Positions 1 through 8,037 of a DNA stretch of 64,000 nucleotides are shown here, in pieces. The stretch comes from VRUE01 sp963770315. Lineage in GTDB: Bacteria; Actinomycetota; Thermoleophilia; Solirubrobacterales; 70-9. The stretch lies in assembly GCA_963770315.1 (NCBI GenBank), contig CAVYPC010000002.1:2480001-2544000 (forward strand), written 5' to 3'. Numbering within the stretch: position 1 is the first letter of the stretch; each line of letters begins with the position of its first letter. The notes beneath the pieces were generated by a model that saw nothing but the letters and a program-made list of their open reading frames with translations, did not search any database and was not told the origin of the DNA. Both the position numbers and the translations under genes were made by a program.

Positions 1-1530
1 AAACTCGAAGACTCAGGCGCCGGCACCTTCACGGCCGCCTATGACGCCGACGGCAACCTGGTCGAAGAAGGATTGCCCGACGGCCTGCTGGCCAAAACGA
101 CCTACAACGAGGCAGGTCAGCCGACGCACCTCTCCTACGAAAAGAAAACCTTCTGCTCGATCGAATGCACCTGGCTCGACTTCAGCGCTGAACGCTCGAT
201 CTACGGACAGGTGCTGAGCCAAAGCAGCCTCGCCTCTTCTCAGCAGTACGAATACGACAAGGCGGGGCGCCTCATCAAAGTCAAAGACACCCCACAAGGT
301 GGTGGTTGCACCACTCGTTCCTACAGCTTCGATGCCGACTCAAACCGGACGGCCTTGGTCACCCGGGCACCGGGCATTGGTGGCGCCTGCGATTTCTCCT
401 CGAAAGGCAACGAACAAACCTACAGCTATGACGCAGGGGACCGACTTCTTGGAACCGGCCTCACCTACGACAACTACGGGCGCATCACCAACCTGCCGAG
501 CGTCTACGCAGGGGGCAGCGCGTTGACGACCAGCTACTACAGCAACGATCTGATCAAGAGCCAGTCGCAAGGCGGGATCACCAATACCTATGAACTTGAC
601 GGAGCTCTTCGCCAGCGCTCTAGGGTCGAGACCGGAGGATCAGAACCCGGGACTGAGGTCTATCACTACGCAGACGGCTCGGATTCGCCGGCATGGATCG
701 CTCGCGGCTCGAACTGGTCGCGCAACGTCGTCGGAATTGCTGGCAATCTCGCCGCAATCCAGGACAGCGCCAAAGGCACGACGCTTCAGCTGGCCAACCT
801 GCACGGCGACATAGCTGCCACGGCCAACACGAATCCCGAAGCAACCAAACTGCTCGCGAGCTTCGAATTTGACGAGTTCGGCAATCCGAAATCCGCGACC
901 GGAGCAAAGTTTGGGTGGCTCGGTGCGAAGGGCCGAAGGACCGAGTTGCCTTCTGGAGTCATCCAGATGGGAGTCCGTGGCTATGTTCCCGCCCTGGGCC
1001 GTTTCCTCACCCCCGATCCAGTGCCGGGCGGCTCAGCTAATGCATACGACTATGCCGACCAAGACCCAGTCAACGGCTTCGATCTAAATGGCGAATGTCA
1101 TCCGACGCGTGACCGCCATTGCTCGGGGCCGCCGAGTCAGAGCGAACGCCGCGAACGCCGCGCAGCGAGCGCACTGGCCAGAAGCACGCCCAACCGAGCG
1201 TCAATTATTATCCGCTGTAGGAAATGCGGGGGTGCCTCCAGTTCGAGCATAGGCGATGTCTTCCATTCAGTCGTGGACAAAGTGTCCGGCGCCGTGGACG
1301 GTGCGAAGACGAGCTTTTCCAGTGTTGGAGGCTCTGTCTATGCGAAGATCACGGCCTCGCCAGATGCATTTGAGGCAGCGGGAGATGCATTCAAGCTGGC
1401 TGGAAACTGGAGCCCAGATCGACTATTTCAGGCTTGGAAATGCGGAACGTTCCTTGGTGGCGGATCCGGAACGGGGGGAGACTGCGATCCGGTGGCGATA
1501 TTTTGGGGTCAACCGGAAAGCGCCCGCTGA
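1..1530 (+). CDS. Rhs/YD-repeat protein, C-terminal part with variable tip (5' end outside window)
   Basis: The reading frame is already open at base 1, so the gene starts upstream. The protein shows YD-type repeats (YDADGN, YEYDKAGRL, YSYDAGDRL) and then the conserved Rhs core end RGYVPALGRFLTPDP at about 976-1020. The motif NAYDYADQDPVNGFDLNGE follows and closes the core. Rhs cores form a secreted shell that encapsulates a C-terminal toxin. The roughly 144 residues after the core (from about 1096) are a different sequence: a basic, Arg-rich linker, a CRKCGG motif and a small-residue-rich tail. This matches the variable tip of polymorphic toxins, but I do not recognise a catalytic fold in it. 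The next gene is a small membrane protein that could be its immunity protein. Confidence 0.85.
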   Translation, partial: KLEDSGAGTFTAAYDADGNLVEEGLPDGLLAKTTYNEAGQPTHLSYEKKTFCSIECTWLDFSAERSIYGQVLSQSSLASSQQYEYDKAGRLIKVKDTPQGGGCTTRSYSFDADSNRTALVTRAPGIGGACDFSSKGNEQTYSYDAGDRLLGTGLTYDNYGRITNLPSVYAGGSALTTSYYSNDLIKSQSQGGITNTYELDGALRQRSRVETGGSEPGTEVYHYADGSDSPAWIARGSNWSRNVVGIAGNLAAIQDSAKGTTLQLANLHGDIAATANTNPEATKLLASFEFDEFGNPKSATGAKFGWLGAKGRRTELPSGVIQMGVRGYVPALGRFLTPDPVPGGSANAYDYADQDPVNGFDLNGECHPTRDRHCSGPPSQSERRERRAASALARSTPNRASIIIRCRKCGGASSSSIGDVFHSVVDKVSGAVDGAKTSFSSVGGSVYAKITASPDAFEAAGDAFKLAGNWSPDRLFQAWKCGTFLGGGSGTGGDCDPVAIFWGQPESAR

Positions 1531-1545
1531 TTGGGAAGGATATAC

Positions 1546-1791
1546 GTGATCGAACGCCTGCTTGTACTGAGCATCCTGGTTGTGACTGTTGGGATTCCTG
1601 CTGGAATCACTTGGAGCAAGGAACAACGGGCAGCGTTTTTTCTTGGCTTCCTTCTTCTGGGGATGATATGGGTGGTTGCTGCTTGCAGACTCGCTCGTCC
1701 ATCGTCGTGGTGGGCGCGCCGTTTCTATGGTCCGGAGAAGATGCAGCGGGCGTTAAATCGGTTTGGTTCGGGAGCGTCTAGGGCATCATGA
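1546..1791 (+). CDS. Small two-helix membrane protein, candidate immunity protein
   Basis: It encodes about 81 residues. I chose the GTG at 1546 because GGGAAGG at 1533-1539 lies 6 bases upstream; an in-frame TTG at 1531 is less well placed. Two hydrophobic segments are visible, LLVLSILVVTVGIPAGIT and then FFLGFLLLGMIWVVAA, followed by a basic cytosolic-looking tail. The gene starts 15 bases after the Rhs stop. Small membrane proteins directly downstream of Rhs tips are often immunity proteins, so that role is inferred from position only. No family is recognised. Confidence 0.55.
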   Translation: MIERLLVLSILVVTVGIPAGITWSKEQRAAFFLGFLLLGMIWVVAACRLARPSSWWARRFYGPEKMQRALNRFGSGASRAS

Positions 1792-1832
1792 ATCGAAACC
1801 GGTGCTTCAAGGGGTCGGACCATTGGGCCTAA

Positions 1833-1898
1833 AGTGACAGCACCTACTACGTCAACGATCCGGCGAACAGCCGCGCCCAGAGCGAAGTGACGGCGTGA
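1833..1898 (+). pseudogene. Remnant of a second Rhs core
   Basis: Between two stops, this short frame reads TYYVNDPANSRAQSEVTA. It resembles the segment SYYSNDLIKSQSQGGIT inside the intact Rhs protein upstream (YY-ND and S-Q positions match). It has no start and ends in a TGA that overlaps the GTG of the next gene. I read it as a sliver of a lost Rhs gene, as expected where Rhs tips are exchanged by recombination. The match is short, so this is tentative. Confidence 0.4.
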
Positions 1899-2971
1899 GT
1901 AAGCGGGTAGCTCGATGTTTGGTGGGGGTGGTGGGGGGGTTCCTTGTGCTCGTCCTGGTAGCGAGCAGTGCGAGCTGCGCTGTGGCCCAGGTAGTTCCTG
2001 ATGGGCCCCGCTTGGCCGTGTCGAAGAACACCCTCTCTCCTTATCGCTACGACCTGGAAACGGTCGATGAGACCGGGGCGCAGCCGTTGCGCTTGGCGGG
2101 GGGTGGTCCAAAGGAGAGGCCGCTTCCCGAAGAATTCACGCCGCCGTCGTGGTCTCCCGATGGGTCGATGATCGTTTTCGCGGCGCTTTCGGGGAGGGTG
2201 GATCAGGGGGTTCGCGCGGTTCGTTTGTATGTCAGTTCGGCTGATGGGAGTGGTTTGAGAGCGTTGAAGGGGACTCATGGGGCGGAAGAACCTAAGTTTG
2301 CTTCCGACGGTCATACGGTGTTCTTTACGCGTTACTGGTCTCGGAGGCACGTCGATCGGAACGGCGGGAGGGAATCTGTTAGCCGTGGTTCGAGCATCTG
2401 GGCTGTTGATGTATTGGGCGGCGTTCCGAGGCGTGTGACGTCGGACCGCAATGGTGTTTGGATGTATGCCGGATCGTTTTCGCCTGACGGGAAGTATTTG
2501 TTGGCGAGTCGCTTACCTCGTCACGGAGCTTGGAGCGTGGTGAGAATCGAGTTGGCAACTGGGAAGAGGTCTCTGCTCTTACGTCGAGCAGCCAATCCAG
2601 TTTACTCGCCAGATGGCAGCCGGGTGGCATTTATACGTTGGCGAAATGTCAATCGTCATGGTGGAAAGGTGGAATCAAGGAACGATATCTTTACGGTCAA
2701 CTCAGACGGTGGTGGTTTGCGACGGGTGACCAGCAGCCCGGGGAGCGATTACTCCCAGAGTTGGGATCCGTCGGGGGAACGGTTGGCCTTCGTGCGTTAC
2801 TTGCCGGAACGGCTGGAATCTGAAGAACTGGGCTATGGCAGCGCCGTGATGCAAGTGAATTCGGATGGAAGCTGCTTAGGTTTTGTCTTGCGGCCATCAC
2901 TTGACGTTGCGTATTTCGGTGTAGCTTGGCAACCGGGTCGCGGGCGCGAGGCGGGACCGGTTTCCTGTTAG
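1895..2971 (+). CDS. Secreted TolB-like beta-propeller (PD40 repeat) protein
   Basis: The 358-residue protein starts with a signal peptide (basic MSKRVAR, then a long hydrophobic core ending near residue 30). It then carries repeated WD40/PD40 signatures: SWSPDGSMIVF, FSPDGKYLLAS, YSPDGSRVAFI and WDPSGERLAFV. These form blades like those of TolB, so an extracytoplasmic scaffold or binding role is likely. The ligand is unknown. The GTG start at 1895 overlaps the stop of the Rhs remnant. Codon choice looks less GC-biased than in the core genes downstream, in line with its place in the Rhs island. Confidence 0.7.
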   Translation: MSKRVARCLVGVVGGFLVLVLVASSASCAVAQVVPDGPRLAVSKNTLSPYRYDLETVDETGAQPLRLAGGGPKERPLPEEFTPPSWSPDGSMIVFAALSGRVDQGVRAVRLYVSSADGSGLRALKGTHGAEEPKFASDGHTVFFTRYWSRRHVDRNGGRESVSRGSSIWAVDVLGGVPRRVTSDRNGVWMYAGSFSPDGKYLLASRLPRHGAWSVVRIELATGKRSLLLRRAANPVYSPDGSRVAFIRWRNVNRHGGKVESRNDIFTVNSDGGGLRRVTSSPGSDYSQSWDPSGERLAFVRYLPERLESEELGYGSAVMQVNSDGSCLGFVLRPSLDVAYFGVAWQPGRGREAGPVSC

Positions 2972-3052
2972 GGCCTCTGAGCCGGACCAAGACGTTCCTA
3001 TGGATGTCAAGAGGTGGGAGACAGTGACCCGAGGTCGTTACGGAGACTGTGC

Positions 3053-3145
3053 ATGACGGATATTTCCCGCACTGAGTCAACGGTCGAGACAGTTGCTATC
3101 GAGATCGCAAGCGGCTTATCTGAGGCTACGCATGGGATGTTGTGA
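3053..3145 (+). CDS. Possible 30-residue peptide upstream of a small membrane protein
   Basis: ATG at 3053 opens a 30-codon frame that reads MTDISRTESTVETVAIEIAS and then a short tail ending GML. It stops two bases before the ATG at 3148 of the next small gene, a spacing that suggests translational coupling. The sequence is mildly amphipathic with no recognised family. The frame is open further upstream, so it could also be the tail of a decayed gene. Confidence 0.25.
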   Translation: MTDISRTESTVETVAIEIASGLSEATHGML

Positions 3146-3147
3146 TC

Positions 3148-3342
3148 ATGAGCCTTAGCACTATCAGCCATGGCACTCTTCTCCTCGGAGTCATATCCAT
3201 CCTCCTGTCGGTCGGGATAACCTTTGGGGTCTACTACCTCATTTTTGGAGATTGGCTTCGGGGAAAGACAACAAAGATGACGGGAGGAACTGGTCGCCTC
3301 CAAAGTAAGGCAATAAGTTGTGTGGAGACCGGCCGGGCGTAG
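3148..3342 (+). CDS. Possible small single-pass membrane protein
   Basis: The 64-residue frame begins at ATG 3148, with GGGATG at about 3133-3138 as a weak ribosome site. It contains one clear hydrophobic helix (LLLGVISILLSVGITFGVYYL) followed by a basic stretch. It lies in the Rhs island and could be another orphan immunity gene. No family is recognised, and the gap between the propeller gene and the broken lipoprotein gene (2972-3375) holds nothing else I can support. Confidence 0.35.
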   Translation: MSLSTISHGTLLLGVISILLSVGITFGVYYLIFGDWLRGKTTKMTGGTGRLQSKAISCVETGRA

Positions 3343-3375
3343 CGCAACCCCTTGGAGTGTTTCAGCCAACCAACG

Positions 3376-3690
3376 CTAGTCACCCGCAAAAAGGCTTGGG
3401 CACTGCGGGATTCCAAAGGACCCCTCAATACGGCCATATTTGTCAATCGCGTCGACCTTGCTGACACATCCCGACACCACAAATGCTGCATACCGATAGG
3501 CAGCAGTCACCTGTTTTACTCCCAAGTTTGACGGTAGTCTCCGCATCTGCAACGTGGACCGAGAACCGTGATAGATATCAAGCCGCACTTCGGTTACCGA
3601 TTTTGGAAATACTGCCACTCCGACGTTAGTTACACCAACTCCATCAGCATTTAGCCCGGATCCGGCGATAACGACCTGAGGGAACCCACC
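3376..3690 (-). pseudogene. Lipoprotein-type gene, 3' fragment separated by an IS insertion
   Basis: This minus-strand frame carries the C-terminal half of a secreted protein. It contains TEVRLDIYHGS, RYAAFVV and VSKVDAIDKYGRIEGSF. The pattern of one beta-strand-rich 'V-x-V-x-L' segment, then an aromatic-rich strand, then 'V-x-A-x-D-x-x-G' is one I associate with actinobacterial cell-surface proteins of unknown function. The frame runs into the IS1380 element at 3691. It is in phase with the frame of the 5' fragment beyond the IS once one CACC copy is removed, so both are pieces of one gene. Confidence 0.55.
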
Positions 3691-3763
3691 GGGAGCGTCC
3701 TCTTGGGTCTTGAGAATGCGGTTTGCGGACCCATTCCCCGAGACCCAGGAGGACACCCGGAAG

Positions 3764-5101
3764 GTGAAGACACAAACGACGCGCCAAACCGTAGAAGTCA
3801 GGGCGGACGCCGAGGGGATCGTTTCTCACGCAGGTACTCATCTGCTGGCTGAGCTGGGGGATCGCGTCGGGCTCACCGCGGCGCTCTCGGAGGCGACGCG
3901 GCCGACCCGCGAGCGGCGCTCCGCCCACGATCCAGGCGTCGTCTTGCGCGACCTGATCGTCGCCATCGCCGACGGCGGGGATTGCGTCACCGACCTCGGC
4001 GTATTGCGCGACCAGGGGGCGCTGTTCGGAGCGGTAGCCTCCGAGAGGACCGCCCACCGGGTGATCAAGTCGATCGACGCGGGCCTTTTGGAAGCGATCC
4101 GCGGCGCCCGGGGGGTCGCGCGAGAGCGCGCCTGGGATGCCGGCGCCAGGCCCGAGGCGATCACCCTCAGCATCGACGCCACCCTGCTCGGCGCCGCCTC
4201 TGAGAAGGAGGGCGCGGCGGGGAACTACAAGGGAGGCTTCGGCTTTCACCCGCTGCTCTGCTACCTGGATGAGACAAGCGAGCCGTTGGCGGGCATCCTG
4301 CGCCCCGGCAACGCCGGCGCCAACACCGCCTCCGATCACTTCGAGGTCCTGCAACTGGCCCTGGAGCAGTTGCCCGAGTCAGACCTGGACCGGGAGATCC
4401 TCGTGCGCACAGACATCGGCGGGCGCACCCACGCCTTCACTCGGGACTGCCGCGAAGCGGGCATTCGCTTCTCGGTCGGCTACGAGGTCGACGAGCGGGT
4501 GCGCGAGGCGATCCTGCGCACACCGGAGTCGGCATGGCAGGCCGCGATCGACGCCGGGGGCAAAGTGCGCGAGGGCGCCTGGGTCACCGAGCTGACCGAG
4601 GAGGTCGACCTCTCCGCCTGGCCGGAGGGCACCCGGCTGATCGTGCGCCGCGAGCGCCCCCATCCGGGCGCGCAGTTCTGCCTCTTCGACGCAGAGGGCT
4701 ACCGCCACACCGCCTTCATAACCGACCAGGAAGGAACCGACATCGCGACCCTGGAGCTGCGCCACCGCCGCCGCGCCAAGGTCGAGGACGAGATCCGCTG
4801 CGGCAAGGACACGGGCATGCGCAACCTGCCCTTTGCCGCCTTCTGTCACAACCGGGTGTGGCTGGAGCTCTCGCTGATCGCCCAGGAGCTGCTCGCCTGG
4901 CTCCGCCTGCTCTGCCTCGAGGGCGAGCTGGCGCTCGCCGAGCCCAAGCGGCTGCGCCAGCGCCTCCTGCACGTCGCCGGCAAGGTGGTGCGCTCCGCCC
5001 GGCGCACGACCCTGCGCCTGCCGCGCTCCTGGCCCTGGGCGCAGGCACTGGTGACGGCCTTCGCCCGGCTGCGCTCACTGCCGGGCAGAGCGCCACCATA
5101 G
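3764..5101 (+). CDS. IS1380-family DDE transposase
   Basis: The 445-residue protein is full length for the family. It begins after AGGAGG (3748-3753) at GTG 3764 and opens with the typical phrase ADAEGIVSHAGTHLLAEL. The catalytic region is intact: SIDATLLG (first Asp), the family signature GNYKGGFGFHPLLCYLDET, VRTDIGGRTH (second Asp) and the late AKVEDEIRCGKDTG (Glu). It should cut and paste the element with the inverted ends. I see no frameshift, so the copy may still be active. Confidence 0.9.
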   Translation: MKTQTTRQTVEVRADAEGIVSHAGTHLLAELGDRVGLTAALSEATRPTRERRSAHDPGVVLRDLIVAIADGGDCVTDLGVLRDQGALFGAVASERTAHRVIKSIDAGLLEAIRGARGVARERAWDAGARPEAITLSIDATLLGAASEKEGAAGNYKGGFGFHPLLCYLDETSEPLAGILRPGNAGANTASDHFEVLQLALEQLPESDLDREILVRTDIGGRTHAFTRDCREAGIRFSVGYEVDERVREAILRTPESAWQAAIDAGGKVREGAWVTELTEEVDLSAWPEGTRLIVRRERPHPGAQFCLFDAEGYRHTAFITDQEGTDIATLELRHRRRAKVEDEIRCGKDTGMRNLPFAAFCHNRVWLELSLIAQELLAWLRLLCLEGELALAEPKRLRQRLLHVAGKVVRSARRTTLRLPRSWPWAQALVTAFARLRSLPGRAPP

Positions 5102-5216
5102 GCGTCCTCGCACCCAGCTGACCACCGATCTCCGCTTCGCGCCCCAACGCGGCTTCAGCCTGCGCCAAATGCTTCGCGAAGCCGAAGCGAAAGGGCCGGC
5201 AACCCTCGAGAAGCGC

Positions 5217-5246
5217 CACGGGGCGGTTCCGGTGAACCGCCCCGTG
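5217..5246. terminator. Perfect 13-bp hairpin behind the transposase
   Basis: CACGGGGCGGTTC pairs perfectly with GAACCGCCCCGTG around a CGGT loop. It lies inside the IS downstream of the transposase stop. No U-rich run follows, so it may stop transcription or shield the transposase message from read-through by folding. Confidence 0.6.
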
Positions 5247-5322
5247 ACTGTTACGTGCCTCAAGCGGGCGAACTACACCTGTTGAGGTGAAAACGCCGGA
5301 TCAGGGCTAGTGCTGGGACGCT

Positions 5323-5635
5323 CACCACTCGACGCGGCGGTTTTCCCGCAAATCCACATCCGGAATCGCCCGTAGGTAAAACAACGCCGTCGGTCGGGTG
5401 CGAGGAAATCAAGCTGACGCCAAAGCACAGCTTCATGTGACCGGATTCTGCGCTCAGCACTAACCAGCCATTGAAATTCATTATTTTGCCCCCGCCTCAG
5501 CACGGTCACCCCCGGAGACGGGGATAGCCGATCTCTTGCCACGGCAGAAGAAGGGTCCGAAGCAGCTTCCTGTGCACCACCACACCCCGAGGACAAGATA
5601 AGTGCGGCAACACCAACAGAGGACAGCGGAAGCAG
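5323..5635 (-). pseudogene. Lipoprotein-type gene, 5' fragment with frameshifts
   Basis: Read on the minus strand, the frame opens after a TAA with a hydrophobic stretch VGVAALILSS and a lipobox-like LSSGC, then GGAQEAASD. This is a lipoprotein signal peptide without a standard start codon (only CTG at 5635). The best family-like text then appears in another frame (LCFGVSLISS, GDSGCGFAGK), while the original frame is the one in phase with the 3' fragment at 3690. Two compensating indels, or general decay, plus the IS insertion would explain this. Confidence 0.5.
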
Positions 5636-5658
5636 GGATGTCCCTTACCCTTTGGGAC

Positions 5659-5686
5659 GGGTAATGCTCAAACATGAGCATTACCC
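5659..5686. repeat. 12-bp perfect inverted repeat
   Basis: GGGTAATGCTCA and TGAGCATTACCC flank an AACA loop. It lies just upstream of the broken lipoprotein gene and at the far 3' end of the frameshifted hotdog-like gene, so it could be a terminator of the latter or an old operator of the former. Confidence 0.5.
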
Positions 5687-6549
5687 TATTCGATCCACGA
5701 CACTGTGCTCCATGATCGACACTGTCGGCAGGACCCATTTCCCTTTGGATGGACGAGCTAACAAACCATTCGAGTACAGATCGACGTGTGAAAAAACTCG
5801 CAGTGAGCGAGGACTTGAATTGGAATGGACTGAGAAGTCGGTGGGCCTAACCACCCGTGGCTCGACCAGGAGCGCGCGGGCCACGGCGAGGGTCTCGCCC
5901 TCGGCGGAGAGCAGGGCCGAGCCCGCCCAGCGCTTGCGGCCTTCGGTCTCGAGCGGCCAGGCGATCGCCATGTGCTCGGTGTTCGCCGGGATGTCGGGCT
6001 CGACCCGCGCCGTGAACCGGGCCAGCACGCTGAAGGCCCCTCCTCGCCCATGTAGGCGGCGAAGTAGGCGGGGCAGTCGAGCGCCGCCCAGACGAACTCC
6101 GGGCGCACGCGCCCCGACGAGTCGGCGCTCCACGGGGGCGGAGTCCAGGGGGAGGCAACCAGCTGGCGGCCCTCGACCGGGCCGGCGAACACCCCGAAGG
6201 AGTCCTCGCGCGCTCTACCGCAGACGAAGCAGGTGCTGAAGATGTTCTCCGAAGATCCCCGGTAGCGCTCGGCGGCGAGTCGGGCCTCGGCCGGGTCGAC
6301 CGGTGCGGGCAGCTCCAATTCGACTTCGGCCGCTCGACCCTCGATCACCAGCGCGTCGCCGTCGAGAACCCGCACCTCCCCAGAGCCGTCACGAACGACC
6401 TCGAGCTCGGTGTCGAGCGGGACCGGGCGCCTCAGGCTGACCTCCGCCTCGCCACCGAGCAAACCGGCGACTACCCCCGCGGAGTAGCCGCCGTTGCCGC
6501 TTTCCCTCGGCCCGTTGAAGCGACTCGGTATGCGGAGCGACTCGCCCAC
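5681..6549 (-). pseudogene. Hotdog-like (thioesterase-type) protein, frameshifted
   Basis: GTG at 6549 starts a protein that runs GNGGYSAGVVAGLLGG, SLRRPVPLDTELEVVRDG, STCFVCGRAREDSFGVFAG and EFVWAALDCPAYFAAYMGEE. The frame is lost near the C-run at about 6036-6040. The sense text continues in another frame as SVLARFTARVEPDIPANTEH and then WPLETEGRKRWAGSALLSAE up to about 5850. The doubled hotdog-like layout and the HxHxx-poor substrate loops suggest an acyl-CoA thioesterase or dehydratase relative. A single-base deletion, real or from sequencing, would explain the break. It starts 10 bases after the oxidase stop and is probably co-transcribed. Confidence 0.6.
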
Positions 6550-6558
6550 GCCGCCCGC

Positions 6559-7965
6559 TCACGCTCCCTTCGACGGCGGGACGTTCTGATTGAGGTGGAA
6601 GAGGTTGGTCGGGTCGTAGCGGTCCTTGAGCTCCCGCAGGCGGGCGAACTTCTCTGCCCCGTAGGCCGCCTGCACCCGCTCCTCGCCCTCGGCGGAGAGG
6701 AAGTTGATGTAGGCGCCGCCGGTCAGCGAGGGCTCGATCTCGGCGTAGAGCCGCTGCGCCCACTCGACGTGGGTGTCGATCCCGCCCGGCTCGTGGCTGA
6801 CCGCAATCGTGTTGAGCACGAAGGGAGCCCCGCGCTCCCCATAGGCGGTCGCCTCCCCGTCGACGCGGGCGACCGCGCCGCCGAAGTGCTGGATGTGGAT
6901 CTCCGAGGACGGCGAGGTCGCGTCGCGGTGATAGCGGCCCATCGTCTCGATCGCATGATCGTCGAGCTCGCGCAGGTAGCCCGCCTTCATGTAGGCCTTG
7001 GTCCCGCGGGGCCAGAGCGCGTCGATCAGGCCCTGCATCTGGACGTAGGGCATCGGGCCGACCAGGTCGGCGACGGGATCGCCGAGATCGCGCAGCGGCT
7101 GCATCGCCTTCGCCCCCTCCTCGACGTCGCCGGCGTAGCAGCCGATCAGGGCGACCAGCTTCTTGCCGTGCCACTCCTCGGGCAGGAACGGCGCCGGCGG
7201 GGCGGTCAGCAGGTTGACCAGGGTCGTCAGCTCATCGGGAAGGTCCTGGACGAAGTCACGGTAGAAGCGCATGACCTCCTCCGCCCGCTCGCCCGGGTAG
7301 AAGACCGGGCCGGCGGTGACAGTCGGGCCGACCGGGTGCAGGTCGAACTCGAAGGAGGTGACGATGCCGAAGTTGCCGCCTCCCCCGCGCAGGCCCCAGA
7401 AGAGGTCCGCGTTCTCGCTGGCGCTCGCGGTGAGGATCTGGCCGTCGGCGGTGACCACCTCGGCCGAGCGCAGGTTGTCGCAGGCCAGGCCGTGCTTGCG
7501 CATCAGCCAGCCGATCCCGCCGCCCAGGGTGAAGCCGGCGACGCCGGTGGTCGAGACCAACCCTCCGGTGGTGGCGAGGCCGTGCTCCTGGGTGGCCGCG
7601 TCGAACTCTGCCCAGAGGACCCCGCCCTGGGCGGTGGCGGTGCGCCCGGCCGCGTCCACCTCGATGTCCTTCATCGGCGAGAGGTCGATGACGATGCCGT
7701 CGTCACAGGTCGAGAAGCCGGGGATGCTGTGGCCGCCGCCGCGCACCGCGACGTCCAGCCCCTCGCTGCGGGCGAAGCCGATCGCGTGGCGCACGTCGGC
7801 GGAATCGGCGCAGCGGGCGATCACCGCCGGGCTGCAGTCGTGGACTCCGTTCCAGATCGAGCGGGCCTCGTCGTAGGCGGCGTCGCCGGGACGGACGAGG
7901 GTCCCGTGCAGCCCCTCCTCGAACTCCTTCAGCGTTGCCGCTCCAAGCACTCCTTGCGTTGCCAT
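6559..7965 (-). CDS. FAD-binding oxidoreductase, berberine-bridge-enzyme type
   Basis: The 468-residue protein starts at ATG 7965 behind AAGGAG. It has the PCMH-type FAD domain with RGGGHSIPGFSTCDDG, whose His is the usual covalent FAD site. The second region, GLVSTTGVAGFTLGGGIGW, lacks the Cys that gives bicovalent attachment in some relatives, so single-point attachment is expected. NPDLFWGLRG-like text (NADLFWGLRGGGGNFGIVTS) follows. The tail YDPTNLFHLNQN is the family's C-terminal signature. These enzymes oxidise alcohols, sugars or natural-product scaffolds; the substrate here is unknown. It lies between a BTAD regulator and a hotdog-like gene. Confidence 0.9.
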   Translation of the reverse strand: MATQGVLGAATLKEFEEGLHGTLVRPGDAAYDEARSIWNGVHDCSPAVIARCADSADVRHAIGFARSEGLDVAVRGGGHSIPGFSTCDDGIVIDLSPMKDIEVDAAGRTATAQGGVLWAEFDAATQEHGLATTGGLVSTTGVAGFTLGGGIGWLMRKHGLACDNLRSAEVVTADGQILTASASENADLFWGLRGGGGNFGIVTSFEFDLHPVGPTVTAGPVFYPGERAEEVMRFYRDFVQDLPDELTTLVNLLTAPPAPFLPEEWHGKKLVALIGCYAGDVEEGAKAMQPLRDLGDPVADLVGPMPYVQMQGLIDALWPRGTKAYMKAGYLRELDDHAIETMGRYHRDATSPSSEIHIQHFGGAVARVDGEATAYGERGAPFVLNTIAVSHEPGGIDTHVEWAQRLYAEIEPSLTGGAYINFLSAEGEERVQAAYGAEKFARLRELKDRYDPTNLFHLNQNVPPSKGA

Positions 7966-8037
7966 GCCCGTTCTCCTTCTCCTTTGGGTGGTTGAGACCA
8001 CTTCTCGATGACGCTCGGCGAGGCTACGGGCCGCCAC

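Larger units (their letters stand above)
3691..5322 (+). mobile_element. IS1380-family insertion sequence with 4-bp target duplication
   Basis: The boundaries are inferred from the direct repeat CACC at 3687-3690 and 5323-5326, which gives a 1,632-bp element. That size and a 4-bp duplication both fit the IS1380 family. Short inverted matches AGCGTCC (3694-3700, and its complement at 5316-5322) lie near the ends but at offsets 3 bases apart, so the exact termini are uncertain by a few bases. The element carries one transposase gene and a strong hairpin behind it. It interrupts a lipoprotein-like gene on the minus strand. Confidence 0.65.
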
